A DNA stretch of 64,000 nucleotides from Areca catechu. Taxonomy: Eukaryota; Streptophyta; Magnoliopsida; Arecales; Arecaceae. The stretch lies in NCBI GenBank assembly GCA_021397845.1, contig CM038052.1:41152449-41216448 (forward strand), written 5' to 3'. Under the pieces are notes generated by a model that worked only from the letters and a program-made list of their open reading frames with translations, was not told the origin of the DNA and searched no databases. A program made the translations under genes and the position numbers. This document shows, in pieces, positions 10,430 to 20,957 of the stretch. Numbering within the stretch: position 1 is the stretch's first letter; every line of letters starts with the position of its first letter.

Positions 10430-12296
10430 TGTTAGAAATTCTTATAGCTATTAGAAATTATGTCCCAAAGCCAATTGTCTAGGCTGTAGACGGTTGTGCA
10501 ATCTTTGTATTTATACATGAATTTTTTTTAATAAATAAAAGTTATTTATTTTGACTATCCATCGTATTTACATTTTCTTGTAAAGAACTCTTGTGTGATG
10601 GAGTCCTTAGAACTATATTGTTTGATATAGAGAGGATATATCAAGTAGTTCTTAAACTGATTCACAACCAAAGGATACATTATTATAGGATGATGATGTA
10701 TCAAGTGTAGGTTATTGTATGTCACATTTGTTGGTTGTCCTCTTAACCAAGGAGTGTGGAGACACTGGTGTGACATGCAAGTAAAATGTATGACATTTCA
10801 CTGAACATGACCATTTGTGGAGCTCCCTTCTGCCAAAGGGTTGCTCGCGAAGGGATATGGATATATGTATTCCTCAGACCTGAGGTCACCATGACAGCTT
10901 GCAAGCAACTCACTGTACTTTGGTATCGGACTACCTGGATTTCTAATCCAGTGACGGAAGGTTTTTGGGTGCAGTCAAGTACTTGTGGAGCGGTGGTGGA
11001 TCAAGATGGAATTGACCACTCCAAATAGTTTGGAGTGAATGACTCGCAATGTCTCAATTTAGCAAAACTTTGGTCAGGATAGTTCTTGTGAGGAGTCACA
11101 GAACCTGTGAGATTGAGACATGATCTGGATAAACCAAATTAGGGTTGGCAGTCGAATCCTATGTCATCCTGAGCATTATGAGGTCAAAGGAATGAATTAT
11201 GCGGCAACCATATGCCAGAGGTTCTTGTAAGGTGCTCTGTATCTTCGACCTATCTAGAGTCGGGTATCATTGCTAGATGAGGACTTTGGCTGGTACTGAA
11301 AATGTTCTAGTGCTACCAGCTTAGTGTTCAAACCTATGGGGTCACACACCATAAGAAACTTCTATCTGATCTTGTGGCTAATCAATGATTGAGAATCGTT
11401 TGTCGTCACCATAAGTCAATATGATTGACTTTGTTCCAAGTTTCGATACTTGAAATTTTGCAGGTGTCGACACTTGATAAAGTATCGACATTTGGCAATT
11501 TTCGGGTGTCGACACTTCTTGTGACGAACTGAAATTCTTGGAAGATTTCGTGGAAGGATTTTGGACAAGTTTTGACCTGGTTTGAATTTTGAATTCAAAC
11601 CAGTTTTGGCTCCAAGGTTTAATGGTATGAAGGTCATACTTATCTCTTTGGGTTGGACCCATTTGGTATGACCTTGATCATCTCCCCCCTTCTCTCCCCT
11701 CATCTTTCTTCCTTCCTTCTTCTCCTTCTTATGGCTACACCTATAAATGAGGGTCATTCTATAGGCTGCAGAGGTTACAACACAGCACCACTAGAGAGAA
11801 AAGTAAAAGGGTTTACTAGAAGGAGAAGGTTTTCTGAGGTCTAGGGATTGGGTGTGAGTAACCTAGCAATCAAGCTAGGTCTTGGAAAGAGAGTCTCTTG
11901 GGAAAGGATTCCACCTCTTCTCCTTATCTTCCTGGAAGAAGAAGATCGGCCCAAGGATCCCGATGAGCTAGCACTCCAAGGGAGTTGATCAGAGTCGAGC
12001 CCAAGTGTGGATTTCTTGTAGTGGCCAGACACGTGTGTGGCTCGACCGCCCTCCTCCTTCCACTTCTTCTCTCTTGGTATAAAAGTATGGTACTTTTATG
12101 TTTGTGGTTTTGTCTTGCTTTGATGTTATGTTGCATGCTAGATTATTATGCTAGATCCTATTGCGGGTAGATCGATAGATCATTTGGATCTATCTACTGA
12201 GCCTTCCGCTGTGCATGCTTTAAAATTATTTTAAAATACATATCTTCTGCCCTGTTTTTCTTGCATATTGTATGCTTGGTGTAGGTGCTTCTAACC
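10430..12296 (+). mobile_element. Solo LTR inserted in the protease region of element C
   Basis: The sequence starts TGTTAGAAATTC at 10430 and ends near ..cttctaacc (about 12296), giving inverted ends TGTTAGAA / TTCTAAC. It interrupts the gypsy protease: the part with the catalytic Asp lies at 12418-12300, the rest at 10429 and below. It holds no coding domain. The start resembles LTRs of copia type that begin with a phrase like 'ttatgtcccaaagccaattg'. A TATA box is present at 11742. Flanking 5-mers (aacag on the left, ttcag on the right) match only partly, so the right boundary and target duplication are uncertain. The best explanation is recombination between two LTRs that removed the body of the element. 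Confidence 0.7.
11742..11748 (+). promoter_or_regulatory. TATA box of the solo LTR
   Basis: TATAAAT sits after a C/T-rich stretch (11682-11730) about 1.3 kb into the LTR, where the U3/R border would be. No downstream gene is in the same orientation before the gypsy remnants. Confidence 0.45.
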
Positions 12297-12440
12297 TTCA
12301 GCAGCCTAATTCTAGGCAGGTTCATTCTGATAAAGGTATTATATAGCAAAACTTTAGTGGAGCTTCCATTATCAATGAAAATCCTCTTTACATCATAATT
12401 GGCAATTACTACCGACATAACAATGGGATCATTCCCAGAG
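12297..12440 (-). pseudogene. Aspartic protease of the Tat element, N-terminal part
   Basis: The minus strand encodes VIANYDVKRIFIDNGSSTKV, in which D-N-G-S-S is the degraded catalytic D-(T/S)-G motif, followed by LLYNTFIRMNLP. The domain is cut by the solo LTR right after L-L-K-V; its continuation is at 10429-10340. Confidence 0.75.
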
Positions 12441-14090
12441 ACCTGGGTCTCTAGGAGGTCTTCATTGGAGAAACTAATTACATTAGAACCTTGAGGCCTC
12501 TTCGAGATGTCTTGACCTCCTTCATCCCTCTAGTCGGACCGGTGGTGGAGCATGCCAATTTTTCATCGGTGGGGCATTGGTTGGGCAGTTCTGTTTCCTC
12601 CGGGAGGTTTCTAGCAATGGAAGTTTTAGCTTGACTCCTCTAGGGCCGGACGTACTTGTGCAGGTACCCCCGCTTGATCAAATCTTCGATCGCGTCCTTC
12701 AATTGGAGGTGATCTTCTGTGCTGTGCCCGTGATCATGATGGAACCGGTAGTACTTGTCCTTGCTCTTCGACGTGGAGGGGCTCCTCATCGAGTGAGACC
12801 TTTGCAGGAAGGTTTCCTTCTCTATCTCCATAAGGGTTTTTTTCCTCGGGAGGGAGAGAGGTGTGTAAGTCTCAAACCTCCTGGGGAAGTCCTTCGACTT
12901 AGGGCTGCGGCGTCGGGCCGAGTTGGTGCCATCGCTGGGAGATCGGACTTCGGGAGCCCTATCACTCCTCCTCTTGGGAGCCAACCTTCCTTCAGCCTGG
13001 CGTCAGCTTGCCACTTGTTCTTCTTCCAGGACGTATTTTTGAGTCCGGGCCAGTAGTTCAAAGTAGCTTGTCGAGAGTTTTTTGTCCAGCAAAAAAGTGA
13101 GTCTGGACAATTGCAGCCCCCTCTTGAAGGCCAAGATAGCTACATGCTCGTTGAGGTCTGAGCTCTCCATGGTCGCCGAATTAAATCAGGCCATATACTC
13201 CCGGAGGGTTTCTCCTTCTTTTTGTTACACAAGGAAGAGGCAATCTGTGTTGCTCGGTGTCTGGCTGCAGGTCCTGAAATGGGACAAAAAAAAATTTTTC
13301 AGCTGGGAGAAGGAATGGATCGTACCTAGTCGGATAGTGGAGAACCACATCCAAGTCATCTTCTTGAGTGTCGCAGGGAAGGCGAGGCAGTGGAGGGCGT
13401 CAGAGGAGCCCTGTATCATCATGTGGACCTTGTAAGTGCCTAGATGATCTAGAGGGTCGATGGTGCCATCGTAGGCATCCACCTGGGAGATCTTGAAGTG
13501 ATGGGAGATAGCTTATCCCATAATTCTGGCAGAAAATGGCGGGCATGAGTCGTATGCCAGCACTTCTTCTCCGTTTTGCTGATTGACCAGCTCGGTAATT
13601 TGCTCCTCCATACGTTGGAACTTGCTGGTGTAGTCCCTCGAGTCTCCATCACATCGCTGGTCATCGTCGAAGACCGAATCCGCTGAAGAGTACGAGACGG
13701 ACCTCACTCTCTTTCCGTCGACATGAGTCTTCTGCGACCTCGGGGGCTCCAGGATTGTGTGGGAGCAGAGTCGAGGGACTCCTTGCTATCGATTTTCTTC
13801 GGCAGCAGGTGGATGATTGGTTCTGGACGCCGCGAGCGGCTGCTATCTATCGTTGGCCACGTCTTGGAGGTTCTGAACCGCGGTGGCAAGAGTGTCGATG
13901 CGGTTCAAAAGGGTCTGGAACTGCTGTTGTCTCAAGGTGATGGTAGGTTGGGCGGCGTCGTTCTCCTTGAAAGGTTCTGCCGACCTTGTTTGAGAGCGAT
14001 CTCTCCTGTTGGAGGTGTTATGAGCCCTTCCTTTCACCATCGTCTTGTCTAGCGGTGGATCCTTCCTTTCGAAGAAAAAATACAAGGGTG
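12441..14090 (-). pseudogene. Gag of the Tat element
   Basis: Pieces from right to left: a leader-proximal N-terminal region (14050-13843), a linker (13889-13513), the retrotransposon gag domain (13482-13225, with MDAYDGTIDPLDHLGTYKVH then FPATLKKMTWMWF), and the zinc-knuckle-like tail (12984-12640, with K-Y-Y-R-F-H-H-D-H-G-H then IEDLIKRGYLHKYV). In intact relatives the tail has a C-x2-C-x4-H-x4-C pattern; here the first Cys are replaced by Tyr and Phe/His. Frames change at least three times. The role would be particle assembly and RNA packaging. Confidence 0.82.
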
Positions 14091-14100
14091 GGGTTCGACC

Positions 14101-14118
14101 CCTTCCTTTAGCGCCAAT
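14101..14118 (-). other. Primer-binding region of the Tat element
   Basis: On the minus strand, LTR end ..GGCAACA is followed by GATTGGCGCTAAAGGAAGG. The spacing and the TTGGCGC start are typical of gypsy primer-binding sites. I did not identify the matching tRNA. Confidence 0.5.
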
Positions 14119-14119
14119 C

Positions 14120-14760
14120 TGTTGCCGCTGAATCTCCCAGACCGGGCTCTCTCGACTGGGCTTTCTGGAGTGCGCATCTCCCGGTTCCTGCAAAAAAGGT
14201 CCCACGAGCCGGTGGTGTTCCGGCGGGGGACACTCCAATGGCTAAGTCTGTGGGAGACTTGGAGCAATGGAATTGAGGGATCGCAAAAGAGATAGCTCAT
14301 GGGGAAGGAAGAGCCTGCTTATCTCGGGGTCCTCCTTTTACCTTATATAGGCGCGAAACTTTACCGAAATCTGTTAGGGGTTAGGCTGGAAATGGCTGAT
14401 TTGCCTTTAGAGGAATCTTGGTAGTGGGCAGGTGGCACTTGGAGGGAGTGGCACCATGGAATCTACAGAGTAGTAGCGCTGAGATGTCAGGAATCTGTTG
14501 TAACAGAAATCTGGTACCACTGGAAGGGGTCTCTGGGACCTCCGTGTCATCCTTGGAGCGATCTGTTTTGGATCGATATGGATCTGACTGAAGTGGATTG
14601 GTCGGAACTAGCTGAAGGATCGGTCGGACCTAGCTGAAGGATCGGTCGGATCTCTGATGGATCGGTCGAATTTTTGGTGAGGCCGGTCGGATCTAGCTGA
14701 ATGACCGTCGGCTCCGACCTGATCAAGAGGAAGACCAATTGTGTATAACTGATTATTCCA
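14120..14760 (-). repeat. 5' LTR of the Tat element C
   Basis: The inner end TGTTGCCGC at 14120 abuts the primer-binding region. The outer end is put at about 14760 (..ttattcca) because sequence after it is AT-rich and unlike the LTR, but no target duplication could be checked. It contains a TATA box (minus strand, 14349-14341, CTATATAAGG) and a small direct repeat of gatcggtcgga at 14620-14700. Confidence 0.6.
14341..14349 (-). promoter_or_regulatory. TATA box of the Tat LTR
   Basis: The minus strand reads TATATAAGG, a good TATA match in the middle of the LTR. Confidence 0.5.
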
Positions 14761-14990
14761 TATATTATATTATAATAAACATGAACTAATGCTACGCATG
14801 GGAAAAGGAGCAAAAGAATGCTGGAGCATAGGCAGGATTTATGAGAGTCGAGAATGGATTAAGGTGGGCAAAAGAATGTCTCGAGAGCTGCTGGTGGGTT
14901 TGATGATGGTGCTGATGCACGCTCTCCTGCTTTTCTGACGTCCCCCCACCCCCTGCCTCTCGTCTCCACCCTCCTTTGGCACGCCTAATA

Positions 14991-14992
<2 letters not shown>

Positions 14993-15052
<60 letters not shown>
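14993..15052. repeat. (TC)n microsatellite upstream of the GRAS gene
   Basis: About 29 uninterrupted TC units. They are followed by a GA-rich stretch at 15058-15086, so the two could pair. Confidence 0.95.
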
Positions 15053-15054
<2 letters not shown>

Positions 15055-15179
15055 GTCAGAGAGTGAGAGAACGAGAGAGTGAGAGAATTCCTTCATCTCA
15101 GAAAACCAAGGTATACCTATATATCTTCCTATCTTGCAAGCACCCTCGCCAACTGCTACCCCTCCAAGATTGTTCTTTT

Positions 15180-15186
<7 letters not shown>

Positions 15187-15228
<42 letters not shown>
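15187..15228. repeat. (TA)21 microsatellite
   Basis: Perfect TA repeat in the GRAS gene upstream region. It is likely to be length-variable. Confidence 0.95.
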
Positions 15229-15229
<1 letters not shown>

Positions 15230-15625
15230 CTAGCTAGGGAAGGCCCACATCAGTCACTTCCTTGGGAAATTAGCATAAAAGAGAGGCAAAGCAAAGTAAT
15301 GTACAGAAAAAGGGAAACCCCCACTCATATCCCTCATCGATCGCACCAAAAGCTTTGGCCTCCCCAAAAGAAAGGCACCACCCTCCACCCCACCGCACCA
15401 TCACCCCCATTAAAAAGCATGCAGTCACCACTCACCACAGACTCCACCCTTCCAAACCTCCTCTCTAAGTTGAAGTCTCCCTTAGCTAAATTCCGACCCC
15501 GAGATCCTCCACCTCTCCCATCTCCTTCTAAACTCCCTCTCACCCTTCTCTTCTCCTCCCTATTCTCCGCCTTCTAACTACTATACTCTCCAATTTCTCT
15601 CTCTCTCTCTCTGATATCCATTTCT

Positions 15626-15643
15626 ATGTGCACTCCTGGTTAA
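15626..15643 (+). promoter_or_regulatory. Five-codon upstream ORF ending directly at the GRAS start codon
   Basis: ATG at 15626 opens a five-codon frame (M-C-T-P-G) that ends in TAA at 15641-15643. The main ATG follows with no gap at 15644, in the same frame. Such an arrangement could lower or tune translation by forcing reinitiation. Whether the leader includes this ATG is likely but not shown. Confidence 0.5.
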
Positions 15644-17283
15644 ATGGATACGTTGTTTAGATTGGTTAGCCTCCAGTCATCAGATCAGCAGTCCTTCAAC
15701 TCCAGCCGCACGTCGAGTAGCTCGAGATCCTCGAAAGCCCACCACCACTTCCGCCACCACCCCTTCCAAAACCAAGAAGAAGAGCTGTACAAAGAAGAAT
15801 GTGGAAACAATTACCAACTTTACATGGATGAAGACTTCTCTTCCTCCTCTTCTTCCAAGCATTTCCAACCTCACCCTTCCACCACCACCACTACCACCAC
15901 CCCGCTTCCCTCCACCGCCGCCACCACGCCTACCGCTTCCACTGCCCACGTACTCTTCGAGCCAGCCGACTTTTCCTTCCCACCGGACCTTAATCTCGAT
16001 TTCGCCTCGCCGTCCTCCTCATCGTCGGCCGCTGCCGCCGCCGGCCCTGGTGGCGGCGGAGGGTGGGCTGCGCAGCTGCTGCTGGAGTGTGCGCGGGCGG
16101 TGGCCGCCCGCGACTCGCAGCGCGTCCAGCAGCTGATGTGGATGCTGAATGAGCTTGCATCGCCCTACGGCGACACCGAGCAGAAGGTGGCGTCGTACTT
16201 TCTGCAGGCGCTCTTCGCCCGGCTGACCTCCGCCGGGCCCCGCACGCTCCGCACCCTCGCCGCCGCCTCCGACCGGACGTGCTCCTTCGACTCCACCCGC
16301 CGCACGGCCTTAAGATTCCAGGAACTCAGCCCCTGGTCCTCCTTTGGCCACGTCGCCGCCAACGGCGCCATCCTCGAGTCCTTTCTCGACGCCGCCGCCG
16401 GTGGTGGGTCCCAGCCGCAGCGGCTCCACATCCTCGACCTCAGCAACACCTTCTGCACCCAGTGGCCTACTCTCCTGGAGGCGCTCGCCACCCGGTCGTC
16501 GGACGACACCCCGCACCTCTCGATCACCACTGTCGTTTCCTCGGCCTCGCCGTCAGCCGCCGTCCAGAGGGTGATGAAGGAGATCGTGCAAAGAATGGAG
16601 AAGTTCGCGCGGCTCATGGGCGTGCCGTTCAAATTCAACGTCACCCACCACTCCGGCGATCTATCGGAGCTCGACCTCGACCGCCTCGACCTCCGGGAAG
16701 GAGGCGGCGCGGCCCTGGCGGTCAACTGCGTCAACGCGCTCCACCGCGTGTCCCCCGATGGCCGCCGGAGGGACGCCATCATCGCCTCCCTCCGCCGGCT
16801 GCAGCCACGGATCGTGACGGTGGTGGAGGAGGAGGCGGACCTCGAGGATGCCGGCGGCGGCGATGGCGGAGGCGAGGAAGGGGAGGAGGGGTTCTTGAAG
16901 GGTTCAGGGAGAGTTTGAGGTTCTTCTCGGCCTACTTCGACTCTCTGGAGGAGAGCTTTCCGAGGACGAGCAACGAGAGGCTGGCGCTGGAGCGGGCGGC
17001 GGGGAGGGCGATGGTGGACCTGGTGGCGTGCCCCGCGGCTGAGTCGGTGGAGCGGAGGGAGACAGCTGCAGGTTGGTCGCGGAGGCTGCGGGAGTCGGGG
17101 TTCGCGCCGGCGGCGTTCAGCGAGGACGTGGCGGACGACGTGAGGGCGCTGCTGAGGAGATATAGGGAGGGGTGGTCGATGCGGGCGGCGGAAGAGGCGG
17201 AGGACCCTGGCGGCGCCGCTGCCGGGATCTTTCTCGCGTGGAAGGACCAGCCTGTGGTGTGGGCTAGCGCATGGAAACCGTGA
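15644..17283 (+). CDS. SHR: SHORT-ROOT-like GRAS transcription factor, with a one-base frameshift at 16900/16901
   Basis: GRAS-family regulator. SHORT-ROOT moves from stele to the neighbouring cell layer, pairs with SCARECROW and controls endodermis formation and root stem cells. The start MDTLFRLVSLQ is a signature of SHR proteins. A Ser/His/Thr-rich variable region follows (residues 15-130, including YMDEDFSSSSS and FPPDLNLDF). The GRAS domain starts near residue 141: a leucine heptad region (WAAQLLLECARAVAARDSQR), the VHIID-type motif as LHILDLSNTFCTQWP (261-275), then PFYRE and SAW. The first frame ends after 424 codons at TGA 16916-16918. From about 16901 the next frame continues the conserved PFYRE (R-F-F-S-A-Y-F-D-S-L-E-E-S-F-P) and SAW regions to TGA 17281-17283. 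A missing base in the G-run at aagggttc explains this. With it the protein would have 546 residues, normal for SHR. There is no intron, as usual. It could be a sequencing error or a true null allele. Confidence 0.93.
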
Positions 17284-17989
17284 AGGATGGCGGGAGAGGA
17301 GAGAAAGAGGGAGAGGTCACGGCCCAGCCATTGGCACGTGCGGTGGAGCGGGAGGGCCGTGTTTTAAAATGGCTCGCACGTGGGAACTGGTAACAAGGAC
17401 CGAGGAAGGAGAATGGCGAGGAGCGACAAGCGTGGAATGGAATGGAATCCGCGAGAAAGAAAGGAGGAGAGAGAAAAAGGAGGGAATATTTTTAATTTTT
17501 ATAACAGGATATTGTCATGATGACGGCTATTATTCTCTCCCTTCTTTTTTATATTTTCTTTGCATTTTTTTTTTTTGCTAGTGTTTTGTATGTGAGTCTT
17601 ATCTGTGATTTTGGTTGTTTGTATAAGATTCACATATAGGTTTCGAGGATTCGGATAAACCCAAAAAAAAAAAAAAAAAGAAGATTTCTTCAAATAACCC
17701 CTCACAAAATTTATATGTAAATCATATGCTCGTTTAAAACCTTCAGTCTCCACGCAACAACCGAACGTTAAAATCAAAAAAGATTTCTTTAAGTAAGTTT
17801 TCTAGTCCAATTTGGGGTGATTGGTTGACATTTTACATTGTGTCATGGGCTTATGCATTAAAAAAAAAACAAAAAAGAAAAAAATCAAGCGAGAAGAGAG
17901 AGAGCTGATTGGATTTCGTAATTTACCAGTGACAAATAATTGCAAAACTAGGAAAAATAATTAATGGTTAGCTTGCCTTGCATTATTAT

Positions 17990-17994
<5 letters not shown>

Positions 17995-18029
<35 letters not shown>
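17995..18029. repeat. (TA)n microsatellite
   Basis: About 17 TA units followed by TGTATGTATAGAGAGAGAG. Confidence 0.95.
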
Positions 18030-18037
<8 letters not shown>

Positions 18038-19052
18038 AGAGAGAGAGTATGCAACATCGGATAGTTGCAATCATAGAGATATCATGTTGATCTGTAGTTA
18101 TAATTATAGAACGGCCGATAGATATTCTACTCCAATTCAGTGGCGACAGAAAGATGTTCTATTTTTATTCAATGCTTGGAGTGGTGAACAGCTAGATAAT
18201 GATCAAGAATCATGAAGATTATATACACCAATCAAAGTGTTTAGCGGGTTATGATTAACAAAAAAAAAAAAAAGATAGAAAATAGGGATAATATTGTGCC
18301 GATTAGAAGTTTAGGTGACAAGGTGATATATCAGTAGAAAGAGGAACATTTATAAAAAGAAAGAAAAGAAAAGCCTTTATATAGATCATAGGTAGATATG
18401 GAAGGGGTCGTTATCTTGTGAGGTATGAATGGTGGAGGAGCGAATCTTAGGACGGGTGCTGCTGGAATCTAGCAAAAGATGGTGGTGGGGGTGGTGTGGG
18501 TGGACTGGCCTGTCCCATTTTTTATCTTTTCTCCTTTTTCTTTCCTCTCTGGAGGAAAGAAAAAAGAGTGATGGATGGGAGTTGAACTTTTGAGGCTTTT
18601 GGGCGCTATCCCCACCACCAAAGCGTGGGGGTTTCATGATGTCCAGGGTGAAGCTTTTGGGCCAGAAGACGTGGACGGAGATAGTGGGAACTCCTTTTTA
18701 AGAGTGGGCAGGGGGACTGGTTTTCTTTCATACTATAGCTCTATTTAGATCACTTTCCAATATCGTTGTTTGATGAGACGGCAAATCTTGTTCCCTCTTG
18801 TTTCTTAAACTTGCCCACTTAATAATTATTAATGTCATACAAATAAAGTGAAAAAGAGCATACTAGATCAGCACGCGCAGACAACAACTGTCTGCATGAA
18901 TTTTGTGCCTCAACTCAAAGCTCTCAACTTGACCCACATCATATAAAGAACCCATACTCAGGCCATGCATTAAAGAGCCATAGGTTTAGGACTCAAAGAC
19001 AAGAAACATTAAAAGAAAAGGGTAAAAGAAACATCTTTCTTTGTAGCAGTCA

Positions 19053-19155
19053 TTCTCTCTCTCTCTCTCTCTTTTTTTCTCTTTTTTTTTTTTTTTTGGT
19101 GCCGAGTAAAGGAGCAAGATAAAAATGATGAGAGAGAGAGAGAGAGAGAGAGTGA
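19053..19155. repeat. Inverted CT / GA microsatellite pair
   Basis: A (CT)n tract at 19053-19073 is followed, after a T-rich and unique spacer of about 55 bases, by a (GA)n tract at 19131-19152. The tracts are reverse complements and could form a hairpin arm of about 20 bp. Confidence 0.85.
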
Positions 19156-20168
19156 GAGAATTCAGTGCTTAGGTCCTACTTGTGCACTTGTATATTTTAG
19201 TGTCCGAGTTTATTATCCAAGTCAGAATGTCATTTGGATTCGGTTTTGTATATATGGAGAGAAATATAAAGAAGCGACGCTTCTTCCTTTGGGATGAAGG
19301 ATAGAAGTTCATAGTAGGATAATGCCCAGTTAGTCGGTTACGAGTGGCACTCATCCTACAGTCATAACAAGCCAATCCACGTCATGTTACTATTGGATTC
19401 GATTCACACATAGGAGAAAATTTTGAAAAAAAGCGGGGAAAGAAGAGCAAAAGTAGCATTTCGTACAGCATGATAATTTTATCCGATACTAAAGGAATTA
19501 TGTTCGAAAACATGGTAATAAAACGACATGTTTTTTTCTTGTTAGTGGTAACCAAACAGACAAATAGAAGACTCCACATAAGGCGCTTTCCCTCTTATTT
19601 TGTGACATAAAGCCGTAGGCATGGTTCAAGCCACTCTTTGCAAGCTTTCCAACTCAGCATGGCCCTATGCAGGGGGCAATTGGTTTTAGCTACTGTCTTT
19701 TAGTTTGGAAGCTGGTTGTTATATCACATCAAAATAAATCATGATCTTTCAGCTTTCTGCTTAGGATGGATATATTATTCAAAATACATGTACTAATCAT
19801 ATGACTAAAATATACATCGCATGCTTTTCTTTTCTTTTCTTTTTTAATTACCCAATTTTTAATTAGACAAGAGCTCTACATTCTTTGAATACATCCAGAT
19901 TTATCTTAGGATCAACAGAAAGAGGGTTCTTTTTTTCCTTCTCCTGTACATGGTTTTTACCTTTAAACATAAACATGATGGAAGGCATAATTTGTGAATT
20001 TTAATTTGCAACTACATGATAGAGTTTGTGATGTTTAATGTTAAAGGCATGCATGAAGAGTGTGTTGTATTTGCTTGATAACTATTTATCACAACTTCCA
20101 ATCATTCAATTCACACAATAAAATATAAAATTCCTAAATGTGCTGCACGAGATCCAAAATGTCCACGT

Positions 20169-20200
<32 letters not shown>
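20169..20200. repeat. Compound (AC)n(AT)n microsatellite
   Basis: About six AC units followed by about ten AT units. Confidence 0.95.
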
Positions 20201-20957
20201 TGAAAACCTTTTTGACCATGCTTGAAGCTCTCTCAACTATATAATCCTAATAATACAATACAATTTGGTAAATTTAGGACTGTCAATAATCCAGTGGTCT
20301 TTTTTATATGTAGATATTAATAAGTCTTTTGCATCATGCATGATAATTTAAATTTTCAATTTGCAACTCAGAACATTAAGTTTTATTATGAGTGTAAGCT
20401 CCTCTCTTTACATCCCATTTGTATTATAAGCATATCCCCTGATTCTAGGATTTTCTCTTTTTGTGACTATGCATTCATTAGAAGTGCATGCAAGAGTTGT
20501 TCCACCCAAACCAAGACAAAGCTTGTCAAATGACGCAAAATAAGACTTCAACGATTGTTCCCTCGCACCCTCCCACAAATAAGTGGTTGGTTTAAATGAG
20601 CTGAACCGCCTGAGCTCAATGAAATAGTGCAGGACATCAAGTGTTCAAGCTTTGCATCACAAACTCTGGTTAGTAAACATAATCAGCTTAAAAAATTGTC
20701 AGATCTCCAAGTGTGCTCAAATGGCACAATCTCGTCTTCATTTTGTAATCCATATGCATGTTCCTCTCATGCATTACTTTCTGCATCCGTATCACTTTAT
20801 GGGTTAACAGTAACAGGGATTTAAAGAGTGCTTAAAGTGCAGGGAGCCTGCTACTTATGAGCATATTGGTACAAATGAACCATCATTACAGCAGGCTCAC
20901 TAATATTCGTGGAACTTTAAAGCGTCACAATCCTATCTTGTGCATGAGACCCTGCAG

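Larger units (their letters stand above)
1..14760 (-). mobile_element. Ty3/gypsy retrotransposon of the Tat lineage (element C), interrupted twice
   Basis: Read on the minus strand from right to left, this stretch shows a 5' LTR (about 14760-14120), a primer-binding region, gag, aspartic protease, reverse transcriptase, RNase H, a second RNase H, integrase, and then a repeat-rich 3' region running off the window start. The protein motifs, the second RNase H and the tandem-repeat 3' region fit the Tat (Retand-like) group. The coding parts have many stops and frameshifts. Two later insertions split it: a copia element at 3307-9192 and a solo LTR at about 10430-12296. No 3' LTR is seen, so it should lie left of base 1. 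It cannot be autonomous as read. Confidence 0.85.
15053..15643 (+). promoter_or_regulatory. Promoter and 5' UTR region of the SHORT-ROOT-like gene
   Basis: Between the microsatellite and the start codon lie a (TA)21 run (15187-15228), a possible TATA element (gcataaaagag, about 15272-15282), C-rich and CT-rich leader sequence, and a short (CT)n at 15596-15613. CT-rich leaders are common in plant genes. The true transcription start cannot be set from sequence alone. Confidence 0.45.
17284..20957. other. Intergenic region downstream of the GRAS gene
   Basis: I see no gene here. Contents are AT-rich DNA, A/T runs (17564-17577, 17660-17678), a (TA)n at 17995-18029, a CT/GA inverted microsatellite pair at 19053-19155 and a CA/TA run at 20169-20200. 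Short open frames such as 18637-18386 (minus) have no recognisable motif. The 3' UTR of the GRAS gene lies at its start but its end is not clear. Confidence 0.6.

Noticed and set aside
10555..10776. Minus-strand 73-codon frame inside the solo LTR
   Set aside because: No recognisable domain; the sequence is LTR DNA with a TATA box and no coding function.
12577..13435. Plus-strand frames of 117-159 codons
   Set aside because: They lie antisense to the gag of element C, which has recognisable domains on the minus strand.
16165..16782. Minus-strand 205-codon frame inside the GRAS gene
   Set aside because: Antisense shadow of a GC-rich conserved coding region.
18386..18637. Minus-strand 83-codon frame between the two genes
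   Set aside because: No motif, His/Pro/Arg-rich low complexity, no splice or leader context.
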